From Sporanaerobium hydrogeniformans (GTDB lineage: Bacteria; Bacillota; Clostridia; Lachnospirales; Cellulosilyticaceae): 64,000 bases of DNA. The stretch covers positions 1-64,000 of the forward strand of contig NZ_PEDL01000009.1 in the NCBI RefSeq assembly GCF_002735925.1. The letters run 5' to 3'. The first letter of the stretch is position 1. The number at the start of each line of letters is the position of its first letter. The position numbers were made by a program, and so were the translations under genes. Below are positions 18,271 to 25,375 of this stretch, in pieces. The notes beneath the pieces were generated by a model that was given only the letters and a program-made list of their open reading frames with translations, searched no databases and was not told the DNA's origin.

Positions 18271-19590
18271 ATGGAGGATCCTAGAAATGATAACCTACTA
18301 TCAGAAGCACTCTGCCAATATAAAAAATGGGTACAACAAGAGTATTTAAATTGTCTCCCTAACTTTTGTGCTTGTCCTCCTCCAAATTGCTCTTATCCTA
18401 TTACACTATTTAAAATTGAGCTCCTCCCGAAGTCTATAAATCCTTCCTTTTTTACCTTTATCCTAAATGCTCTAGGAAATCTAAAAGATGTCTTTGGATA
18501 CATCTTAGAATCTTCTTCTAATGCCCTTCAATTTTATATAGGTCTAAAAACAATAAGTGACACTTCTAGTTCTGTTAAACTACTTACAAATGGACTTTTA
18601 AGCACCTTTCCTGGTGCCGTGTTTTATCAGCTATCTCCTCAAGATAGTAAGCTTCTTTTAAAAAAATGGTTTAATCCTAACCTTTACGATACACTGAGCT
18701 GTAGCTTGGTTATCCCCAATACTACAGATAGTACACATTCACCTATTAATGAAAAGTTTTTATCGCTTATGAAACAGGAGGAATTTCTAGCTTTTTTCTT
18801 AGCTATTCCTTTTACTTACTGCGAAATCAAATGTCTGATTGAACAATTAGAAACCTTATCTCAAACACTTTCTTCATTCTCTCAGACTAATTATAGTTTT
18901 TCTTGTAACACTTCTAAAAGTATTGCTTTACATCGTTCTAACACTATTTCCAAAGCTAATGGTTCTTCTTGTACCTGTACCACTGGCTTTACAGAAGCTC
19001 GCAATAGTTCTAACTATGTCCTTATCACGCCATCTACTTCTTTTCCCCTCACCGGTACTCGTTCCCTAAATCTTAGTGTTTGTCGCAACGAAACAAAAGG
19101 CTGTGTGGATACAGATAGTAAATCTACTGCAGAAGCTACGAATAAGACAGATACACTCTCCAATGGTACAATTCATCAAAAAAATACTCAAACTGCTAAC
19201 AATGATGTTATTTTATTTTCTAATCAAAATAAGGCAGTTAGTGAAGCCCTCTCTCGATTAAATATGCTTATTTCACGCCTTGTAGCAGCCTCACAAGGAC
19301 CCATGTTTGCTTTTAGTTCTTACTTTTTATCTCCTTCTAAAGCAACAAGTATACGAGCAGCTTATACCTATACAGGATTAGCTAAAGATCCGACTGCCAA
19401 CTTACAAGATAGCTTTGTTATCACTTGGGATAAGGAGGAACCTTGTTTTTCCCTTCTCTTAGAAACCTTGCAAACTTTTACACCTCTACATTTTCGTCCA
19501 ACTCATGAAGCATCAGATGTTGTTACTAGTTCCGTTCTTATTACCTGTGCAGAGCTTTTAAATAGCTTTTATTTTCCATCCCCCTCTTAA
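18271..19590 (+). CDS. Unrecognised 439-residue protein with Ser/Thr/Asn-rich linker
   Basis: I do not recognise this protein. It has a good ribosome site (AAAAAGGAG, 9 bp before the ATG) and is closed by a terminator. The N-terminal part (1-200) looks folded and has a cysteine-rich segment near 29-40 (CLPNFCACPPPNC). Residues about 205-305 form a low-complexity Ser/Thr/Asn/Cys-rich stretch, and 310-439 look folded again (VSEALSRLNMLISRLVAASQ). No signal peptide or membrane helix is evident. The plan vaguely recalls the N-terminal half of large HerA/VirB4-like ATP-binding proteins that carry a similar Ser/Thr-rich linker, but no P-loop is present. It is a monocistronic gene between the methionine leader and mccB. 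Confidence 0.55.
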   Translation: MEDPRNDNLLSEALCQYKKWVQQEYLNCLPNFCACPPPNCSYPITLFKIELLPKSINPSFFTFILNALGNLKDVFGYILESSSNALQFYIGLKTISDTSSSVKLLTNGLLSTFPGAVFYQLSPQDSKLLLKKWFNPNLYDTLSCSLVIPNTTDSTHSPINEKFLSLMKQEEFLAFFLAIPFTYCEIKCLIEQLETLSQTLSSFSQTNYSFSCNTSKSIALHRSNTISKANGSSCTCTTGFTEARNSSNYVLITPSTSFPLTGTRSLNLSVCRNETKGCVDTDSKSTAEATNKTDTLSNGTIHQKNTQTANNDVILFSNQNKAVSEALSRLNMLISRLVAASQGPMFAFSSYFLSPSKATSIRAAYTYTGLAKDPTANLQDSFVITWDKEEPCFSLLLETLQTFTPLHFRPTHEASDVVTSSVLITCAELLNSFYFPSPS

Positions 19591-19601
19591 TTTTTTGTAA
19601 G

Positions 19602-19633
19602 AAGACTGTTTGTTCTTGAACAGTCTTTTTTGT
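19602..19633 (+). terminator. Rho-independent terminator
   Basis: AAGACTGTT (19602-19610) pairs with AACAGTCTT (19619-19627) and is followed by a long T-run. It lies 12 bp behind the unrecognised gene. Confidence 0.85.
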
Positions 19634-19682
19634 TTTTTTAATCTTATATTTAAATTGGACTTGCATGAAATCATGAGAACAA

Positions 19683-19738
19683 AAATATAATACCAAGTAA
19701 ATAAACCTATTTACTTGGTATTATATTTGTTGTATACT
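19683..19738 (+). promoter_or_regulatory. Large inverted-repeat operator and promoter of mccB
   Basis: A perfect 21-bp inverted repeat (19683-19703 with 19708-19728, 4-bp centre; core ACCAAGTAAATA/TATTTACTTGGT) overlaps a likely -35 (TTTACT, 19710-19715). A -10 (TATACT, 19733-19738) follows after 17 bp. No T-run follows the repeat, so an operator is more likely than a terminator. The binding protein is not identifiable here; CymR-type control of cysteine genes is one possibility. Confidence 0.6.
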
Positions 19739-19798
19739 TTGATTTAATTCAAAGAAATTTTCTTTCTATTTTGTCTAAACCTTAAAGGAGGTATAAAT

Positions 19799-20890
19799 AT
19801 GCATTTTAATTCAAAAGTCATACACGGTGGTATATCAGAAGACGCGGCAACAGGTGCCGTAAGTATTCCTATTTATCAAACTTCAACCTATAGGCAATCA
19901 GCTATTGGTCAACACAAAGGCTATGAATACTCTCGAACAGGTAACCCTACACGTGAAGCTCTAGAAGCACTCATCACTGAGTTAGAAGGGGGTGTTGCTG
20001 GCTTTGCCTTTGCTTCCGGTCTAGCAGCCTTATCTACTGTGCTTATGCTCTTCCAAACAGGTGACCATATTCTTTTATCCGATAATGTCTATGGAGGAAC
20101 TTTCAGAGTGGTGGATAAGGTTTTTGCTCCATTGGGTCTTACTTATTCTTTAGTAGACACTTCTAACTTAGAAGAAGTGGAAAAAGCCATTACTCTTCAA
20201 ACAAAAGCAATTTTTATTGAAACACCTACTAATCCTTTAATGAAATTAACAGACTTATCTGCTCTTGCTGCTCTTGCAAAAAAATATCAACTTTTATCCG
20301 TAGTAGATAATACATTTTTAACCCCTTATTTACAACGTCCTATTGAGCACGGCATTGATGTTGTCGTTCATAGTGCCACCAAATATCTCGGGGGGCATAG
20401 TGATTTGGTTGCTGGTCTAGTAGTTGTAACTACACCTGAACTTAAAGAACGCCTCCATTTTTTGCAAAATGCAGTAGGTGCTATATTAGGACCACAAGAT
20501 AGTTGGCTTCTCATGCGAGGTATTAAGACACTTGCTGTTCGTCTAGATAAGGCTCAGGAAAATGCCAAGAAAGTTGCTGATTTTTTAAATACTTTACCTG
20601 AGGTAAAAAAGGTCTATTATCCTCATATAGGAGCTATGCTTTCCTTTGAATTAGATACACCAGAAAGAGCAGCCAAACTAGTGGAAAAGGTCCAAATGAT
20701 TGCTTTAGCTGAAAGTCTAGGTGGTATCGAAAGCCTTATTTGTCTTCCCGCTGCTATGACACATGCCTCTATCCCTAAAAAGCAACGTGAAAAGCTAGGA
20801 ATTAAGGATAGTTTACTTCGCCTATCTGTTGGTATTGAGGATAGTGAAGATATCATTAATGACCTCAAGCAGGCACTTGGATATATCTAA
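19799..20890 (+). CDS. mccB: Cystathionine gamma-lyase / gamma-synthase family enzyme
   Basis: This Cys/Met-metabolism PLP enzyme would, beside an MccA-like partner, cleave cystathionine to cysteine (reverse transsulfuration). It may also act as a gamma-synthase. N-terminal VIHGG, EYSRTGNPTR and the PLP lysine in HSATKYLGGHSD are typical. The protein has 363 residues, about 15 fewer than relatives. The loop normally running from VYYPG...HP to GFGGMLSF is reduced to VYYPHIGAMLSF near residue 271, so roughly 16-17 residues are missing in frame. All other motifs look intact. AAAGGAGG precedes the ATG. The fused MccA/methyltransferase gene follows after 24 bp. Confidence 0.85.
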   Translation: MHFNSKVIHGGISEDAATGAVSIPIYQTSTYRQSAIGQHKGYEYSRTGNPTREALEALITELEGGVAGFAFASGLAALSTVLMLFQTGDHILLSDNVYGGTFRVVDKVFAPLGLTYSLVDTSNLEEVEKAITLQTKAIFIETPTNPLMKLTDLSALAALAKKYQLLSVVDNTFLTPYLQRPIEHGIDVVVHSATKYLGGHSDLVAGLVVVTTPELKERLHFLQNAVGAILGPQDSWLLMRGIKTLAVRLDKAQENAKKVADFLNTLPEVKKVYYPHIGAMLSFELDTPERAAKLVEKVQMIALAESLGGIESLICLPAAMTHASIPKKQREKLGIKDSLLRLSVGIEDSEDIINDLKQALGYI

Positions 20891-20914
20891 ATAAAAATAT
20901 AAGGAGGCTTTAAA

Positions 20915-22492
20915 ATGCATTATATAAATGATATCCGGGATTTAATTGGCAATACCCCTTTACTTAAGTTAAACCATCTTGCTCCAGAAATAGAGGCCAA
21001 TATCTTTGCTAAATTAGAATATTTAAATCCTGGTGGTAGTGTGAAAGACCGAGTAGGTCTTGAAATACTTGAAGCTGCTGAAAAGGAAGGAAAGCTTCTA
21101 CCTGGTTATACCATTATTGAAGCAACTGCTGGTAATATGGGAATTGGCCTTGCCATGGCAGCCTTTGAAAAGGGCTATGAAGTGAAGCTCGTTGTACCTG
21201 CTAAATTTGCTCTTGAAAAGCAAATTCTTATGAAAGCTTTGGGTGCAGAGATTATTATTACCCCTACTGAGGAAGGGATCGAAGGTGCTATTCGCAAAGC
21301 TAAAGAACTAGCAGATACTATCCCTTCTTCCTTCACCCCTAGCCAGTTTGAAAATAGACATAATATTTATGCTCACTTCAAAACAGGCAGAGAAATCTAT
21401 GAGGCTTTAGATGGACAAATTGACATCCTTGTAGCTGGTGCTGGTTCTGGTGGAACGGTTATGGGTATTGCCACCTATCTTAAAGCTCAGAATCCAAAGA
21501 TTAAAGTAGTACTTGCAGACCCTGTAGGCTCTATCCTAGGTGGTGGTGAAGAAGGAAGCTATCACATCGAAGGTATTGGTAATCACTTCATACCTAGTAT
21601 CTTTGACCCTTCCGTTATTGATGAGGTAGAAAAAATTTCTGATGAAGAGGCCTCTTATTATGTTCAGCTCCTTGGTAAAAAAGAAGGTGTTTTAGTAGGA
21701 GCATCCTCCGGTGCTGCCGTTGCTGCTTCCATTAAGCAAGCCTATAAAGCTCAAAAAACTGTTAACATTGTTACAGTCCTTCCAGATAGAAGCGATCGCT
21801 ACTTTAGCCAAAACCTCTACGACTTTGATCTTCGCCTTTCTGACTTTCGCTTTAAAGCTTTATTTGATAACTGGGCAGATGCTTATGACGGCACTATTAT
21901 GGCTTCTACAGGAGAATACCTAGAAGTTTTCGAAAATTACGATAGTATTCTTAAGGATACTGTCGCTGCCATTCATAAGCCAGAAGGGGCTTTGGTCTTA
22001 GACCTTGGTTCAGGAACAGGTAATCTTGCTCATCAAGCAGCTCTTGCAGGTTATAGGGTATTAGGCATTGAACCTAATGAACGCATGCGTCAAATCGCTA
22101 AGGCAAAATACCCCTCTATTACCTTCCTAGAGGGTACCTTCCTCAACCTACCTCACTCAGATGAACAAGTAGATGCCATTATCAGTAGCTATGCCTTCCA
22201 TCATCTATCTGATCAAGAGAAGGGGGCTGCTATTAAACTCTTTGCTAGCAAGCTTAAAAACCATGGTAAAGTTATCTTTGCCGATACTACCTATGCCTCT
22301 GTCGAAGCACAAAAATCTCTCTTACAAGAGGCTGAAGCCAAAGGTTATAAATCGCTTACTCGTGATTTAAAAACAGAATTCTATACCACACACCAAGTGC
22401 TTGAAAAGCTCTTTAAAAATCAAGGTTTTAGTATTCAGTTCGTCCAAAAAAATAAGTTTGTATGGATTTTAATTGCTACTAAAGAAACTTAG
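20915..22492 (+). CDS. Fusion: cysteine synthase/cystathionine beta-synthase (MccA-like) with YrrT-like methyltransferase
   Basis: Two enzymes lie in one 525-residue chain. Residues 1-305 are a PLP beta-replacing enzyme (NPGGSVKDR with Lys44, GAGSGGTVMG phosphate loop, GASSGAAVAAS). Residues about 312-525 are a class I SAM-dependent methyltransferase close to YrrT: FDNWADAYD, GEYLEVFENYDSIL, motif I VLDLGSGTGNLA near 360, and SYAFHHL. In B. subtilis yrrT and mccA are separate genes of one methionine-to-cysteine operon; here they are joined. The substrate loop reads TAGNMG where TSGNTG is usual, so Met75 replaces Thr. No stop or frameshift separates the halves. A direct channel from SAM-derived homocysteine to cystathionine is inferred. 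Confidence 0.88.
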   Translation: MHYINDIRDLIGNTPLLKLNHLAPEIEANIFAKLEYLNPGGSVKDRVGLEILEAAEKEGKLLPGYTIIEATAGNMGIGLAMAAFEKGYEVKLVVPAKFALEKQILMKALGAEIIITPTEEGIEGAIRKAKELADTIPSSFTPSQFENRHNIYAHFKTGREIYEALDGQIDILVAGAGSGGTVMGIATYLKAQNPKIKVVLADPVGSILGGGEEGSYHIEGIGNHFIPSIFDPSVIDEVEKISDEEASYYVQLLGKKEGVLVGASSGAAVAASIKQAYKAQKTVNIVTVLPDRSDRYFSQNLYDFDLRLSDFRFKALFDNWADAYDGTIMASTGEYLEVFENYDSILKDTVAAIHKPEGALVLDLGSGTGNLAHQAALAGYRVLGIEPNERMRQIAKAKYPSITFLEGTFLNLPHSDEQVDAIISSYAFHHLSDQEKGAAIKLFASKLKNHGKVIFADTTYASVEAQKSLLQEAEAKGYKSLTRDLKTEFYTTHQVLEKLFKNQGFSIQFVQKNKFVWILIATKET

Positions 22493-22534
22493 AACTTCTT
22501 TGTACAAAACAGAGAAGATTATGCCATAAAATAC

Positions 22535-22574
22535 AAAAATCGATAGACTCACTTAAGTGAGTCTACCGATTTTT
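22535..22574. terminator. Bidirectional terminator
   Basis: AAAAATCG and CGATTTTT flank TAGACTCACTTAAGTGAGTCTA, a nearly perfect 40-bp palindrome between convergent genes. It has A- and T-runs on the outside and so serves both strands. Confidence 0.85.
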
Positions 22575-22615
22575 GTTTCATAACTATATTTATTCTACCT
22601 AATTAAGTATTTAAT

Positions 22616-22798
22616 TTATTTTTGAGCCGTTAAAGTTTCGATTACTTCTATCACTTCATCTATGCAAGAGCCACAAGCCATACCTACTCTTGTTACTTCT
22701 TGTACCTCTTCTAATGTGGTGGCGCCATTATCGATAGCATCTTTTATATCTTGCACAGTAATGCCAAAGCAAGTGCAAACCATATCTTCCATGTTCAT
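22616..22798 (-). CDS. BFD-like [2Fe-2S]-binding protein
   Basis: This 60-residue protein is a complete BFD/NirB-type [2Fe-2S] domain. Cysteines in VCTCFG (C8, C10) and ACGSC (C42, C45) make the CxC...CxxC cluster site. Stand-alone members, such as bacterioferritin-associated ferredoxin, pass electrons or handle iron. GGAGG precedes the first ATG. It is monocistronic; the promoter region lies within 22800-23000. Confidence 0.88.
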   Translation of the reverse strand: MNMEDMVCTCFGITVQDIKDAIDNGATTLEEVQEVTRVGMACGSCIDEVIEVIETLTAQK

Positions 22799-23005
22799 AG
22801 TGAACCTCCTCCAAACTTATTACATTATACCCTAGTCTCTATCTTGAAACGCCATTCGAACCATACTCTTTTATTATTTACTTATAGGTCCTCATCCATT
22901 GCTTCATTCAGGGATTTTTTATTCATTCTTAGTTTAACGAAAGTCTTTTTTGTTCACAAGAAGGCACTTTTTCGTAATGTAGTATCTTTTTTGATACTCT
23001 AAAGA

Positions 23006-24451
23006 CTACCTATCTGCTTTTGTCACGCGACGCAGCCGTCCTTTTATAGGTGTTGTTTGAAGCGTCCTTAGGACCTTATCCCCCTTATTGTTAAGGATTT
23101 CCACAAAGGTGGATACATCTAAAATATTAATAATCCCTATATCTTGAGCTGTTATCCCTGGTAAATTACAAAGAGTACCTACAATATCTACTGGACGCAT
23201 CTTTGTTTTTTTACCCGCATTAATGTGCAGCTTCATGATTTCCTCATTAAGTTTCGTACCCTTTTCCTCTACATGTTCTAGCCTCGTATACATCTTAAGT
23301 TTAAAATCTTGCCTTTGCTTTTCTACTTCTTCTTGATCGGGGAAAGTTCCCTGCGAAATAGAATAGCCAACGTACTCTTCTATATTCTTTAAATAGTAGT
23401 GATCTCTTGGACTTACAAAAGTAATAGCTTTTCCTTTTTTATTACCACGTCCTGTACGACCAATACGATGAACATAACTTTCTTTATCCTCTGGCAAATC
23501 ATAGTTCACTACATGTGTTACATGGTCAATATCAATCCCTCTAGCTGCTACATCTGTTGCTACTAAATAACGAAAAGAACCTTTTCTAAAATCCTCCATC
23601 ACTTGAAAGCGTTCCTTTTGCTCCATTCCACCATGAATTTTTTGAACCCTATACCCCTTACTTATTAAGTCCTCATAAACTGCATCTACCTGTACTTGAG
23701 TATTGCAAAAAATCATACAGCTTTCAGGATTTTCTAAAATAGTAAGTTGCTCAAGTAAGTTTATTTTTTCCTCTTCCAAAATGTCATAACGATATTGTGC
23801 TACTTGATCAGATGCCACACTAGCTGCCTCTATCTCTATAAGAGTTGGTTCTTTCATATATGCTCTACTAAGGTCCTTTATATCTTTTGGAAGTGTAGCC
23901 GAAAAAAGTAAGGTTACTCTCTCTTTTGGTAATTGATTAATAATGCTTTGTACTTCCTCCATAAAACCCATACGAAGCATTTCATCTGCTTCATCAATGA
24001 CCAAGTACTGAATTTCTGAAGTATCCCATGTGCCTTTTTCTAGATGGTCTAAGGTACGCCCTGGTGTGCCTACCACTACATGGGTTTTTTGTTTCATTTG
24101 CTTAGCTTGGAGGTGAAAAGGTGCCTTGCCGTAAAGGGCTACTACCTTAATACGCTTAAAACGTCCAATATGAAAAAAGTCTTCACTCACTTGTGTTGCT
24201 AACTCCCGTGTAGGCGTAAGTATTAATGCCTGTGGTTTATTTTCCTCCCAATTTATCCTTTCACAAATAGGGATTGCAAAGCTAGCTGTTTTCCCACTTC
24301 CTGTCCTCGACTTAACAATAATATCCTTCCCTTCTAATACATGAGGTAGGGTTTGTTCTTGAACAGGAGTTGGTTCTTTATAGTTTAAAAGCTCAATGGC
24401 CTTTAAAAGGTCTTGGGATAAATTATACTCATTAAATGATGGTGCTTTCAT
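23006..24451 (-). CDS. dbpA: DEAD-box RNA helicase, DbpA/YxiN type
   Basis: This is an ATP-dependent RNA helicase probably acting on 23S rRNA during large-subunit assembly. The 481 residues carry SRTGSGKT (motif I), PTRELATQ, TPGRTLDH, DEADEM (motif II), SAT (III), VATDVAARGID and HRIGRTGRG (VI). After residue 400 a DbpA RNA-binding domain is visible (AGKKTKMRPVDIVGTLCNLPG...), the module that recognises 23S hairpin 92 in B. subtilis YxiN. Length equals YxiN (about 479). The gene lies 23 bp after the Crp/Fnr gene, so both likely share a transcript. Confidence 0.92.
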   Translation of the reverse strand: MKAPSFNEYNLSQDLLKAIELLNYKEPTPVQEQTLPHVLEGKDIIVKSRTGSGKTASFAIPICERINWEENKPQALILTPTRELATQVSEDFFHIGRFKRIKVVALYGKAPFHLQAKQMKQKTHVVVGTPGRTLDHLEKGTWDTSEIQYLVIDEADEMLRMGFMEEVQSIINQLPKERVTLLFSATLPKDIKDLSRAYMKEPTLIEIEAASVASDQVAQYRYDILEEEKINLLEQLTILENPESCMIFCNTQVQVDAVYEDLISKGYRVQKIHGGMEQKERFQVMEDFRKGSFRYLVATDVAARGIDIDHVTHVVNYDLPEDKESYVHRIGRTGRGNKKGKAITFVSPRDHYYLKNIEEYVGYSISQGTFPDQEEVEKQRQDFKLKMYTRLEHVEEKGTKLNEEIMKLHINAGKKTKMRPVDIVGTLCNLPGITAQDIGIINILDVSTFVEILNNKGDKVLRTLQTTPIKGRLRRVTKADR

Positions 24452-24474
24452 AGGTTCATCTCTTTCTTTTGAAT

Positions 24475-25113
24475 TTATAAGATACGAATTTTACCTCTTT
24501 CTAAGGCAACAATTCCCTTCTTCTCAAAGCCTTTAAGTATTCGGCTAACCACTTCTCTTGAAGAGCCTATATCAATGGCTAACTTTTCATGGGTTGTATA
24601 AATAATATTTGTTTTTGAATGTTCTTTATAGGCATCTAAATAATCTAAAATGCGTTTTTCAATGCTATCAAAAGTAATCTTTTCTAAAGTATTTACAACG
24701 CTATCAAACTTACCATATAGATTCTGAAAACTATATTTTAAATAATTAACATCATTTAATAAATAGTGTTCAAAAATAGATATAGGAACAATAGCTAAGA
24801 TAGCCTCCTCCTCTACCTCAGCAAAAGCAAAGGTTGGTTGATGTGTTAAAGCGCAGAGTATGGTCATAAAACAACTATCTCCTTTTTTAAGGCGATAGAG
24901 AGTGACTTCCCGTCCTTCTTCATTGATACGGTATACCCGAAGTGTTCCCTGTAAAATAAAAGAAAATCCACAGCAAACCTGCTCACTGTTAATCAGTTTA
25001 TAACCGGCTTTATACTTTCTTTCACAAAGGCTTTGTTCAATGATATGTTGTACCTCTTCAGATAAGGTGTTTAAAAAAGCATAGTCCTTCTTTAACTCTT
25101 CTAATAGCTTCAT
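24475..25113 (-). CDS. Crp/Fnr-family transcription regulator
   Basis: This is a cyclic-nucleotide-binding-fold regulator with a C-terminal winged helix. The N-terminal beta-barrel runs from about 15 to 130 (GYKLINSEQVCCGFSFILQGTLRVYR). The recognition helix is IGSSREVVSRILKGFEKKGIV. No FNR-type four-cysteine cluster is seen; CC near residue 47 is not enough. The start was moved to the ATG for MKLLEEL because AAAGGAG lies just before it. Upstream is a candidate leader RNA or sRNA with terminator (25192-25319). Neighbouring CoA-disulfide reductase and rhodanese genes suggest a redox or sulfur signal, by position only. Confidence 0.82.
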   Translation of the reverse strand: MKLLEELKKDYAFLNTLSEEVQHIIEQSLCERKYKAGYKLINSEQVCCGFSFILQGTLRVYRINEEGREVTLYRLKKGDSCFMTILCALTHQPTFAFAEVEEEAILAIVPISIFEHYLLNDVNYLKYSFQNLYGKFDSVVNTLEKITFDSIEKRILDYLDAYKEHSKTNIIYTTHEKLAIDIGSSREVVSRILKGFEKKGIVALERGKIRIL

Positions 25114-25191
25114 AGCCTCTCCTTTTACCAATCCCCATTTTGATTGTATTATTACTATTTACATTTATAGTAGTACTTATAAAAATTTCAT

Positions 25192-25319
25192 AAAAAAACA
25201 GTAGCCCCCTTACCCGCAAATGGTGTGCTACTGTCTTTATAAGCAATACTAAAAGAGTTCTGCCAGTTGCCTAAGCAACTAGAATCGTATAAAGAAGGAC
25301 GTTCTCACATCCTTCTTTT
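25192..25319 (-). ncRNA. Candidate leader RNA or small RNA with terminator
   Basis: A promoter at 25326-25355 would start a transcript near 25319. Three successive hairpins follow on the minus strand: AAGAAGGA...TCCTTCTT (about 25290-25318), AGTTGC-TTAG-GCAACT (about 25264-25281), and a terminator ACAGTAGC...GCTACTGT (25198-25234) with seven Us. The roughly 128-nt RNA ends about 80 bp before the Crp/Fnr gene. It could be an attenuating leader of that operon or an independent small RNA. I recognise no known riboswitch family. Confidence 0.55.
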
Positions 25320-25325
25320 TCTTAT

Positions 25326-25355
25326 AGTATATCACAATCTTTTTCTTTTCTTCAA
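25326..25355 (-). promoter_or_regulatory. Sigma-A promoter of the candidate small RNA / crp leader
   Basis: On the minus strand TTGAAG (25350-25355), an 18-bp spacer and TATACT (25326-25331). Confidence 0.6.
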
Positions 25356-25375
25356 GAGGATAATGTTTAACTATC

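Noticed and set aside
22960-23000. Terminator AGTATC-TTTTTT-GATACT downstream of dbpA
   Set aside because: The stem is only six base pairs with a loop of Ts and no U-tract on the minus strand; too weak to call.
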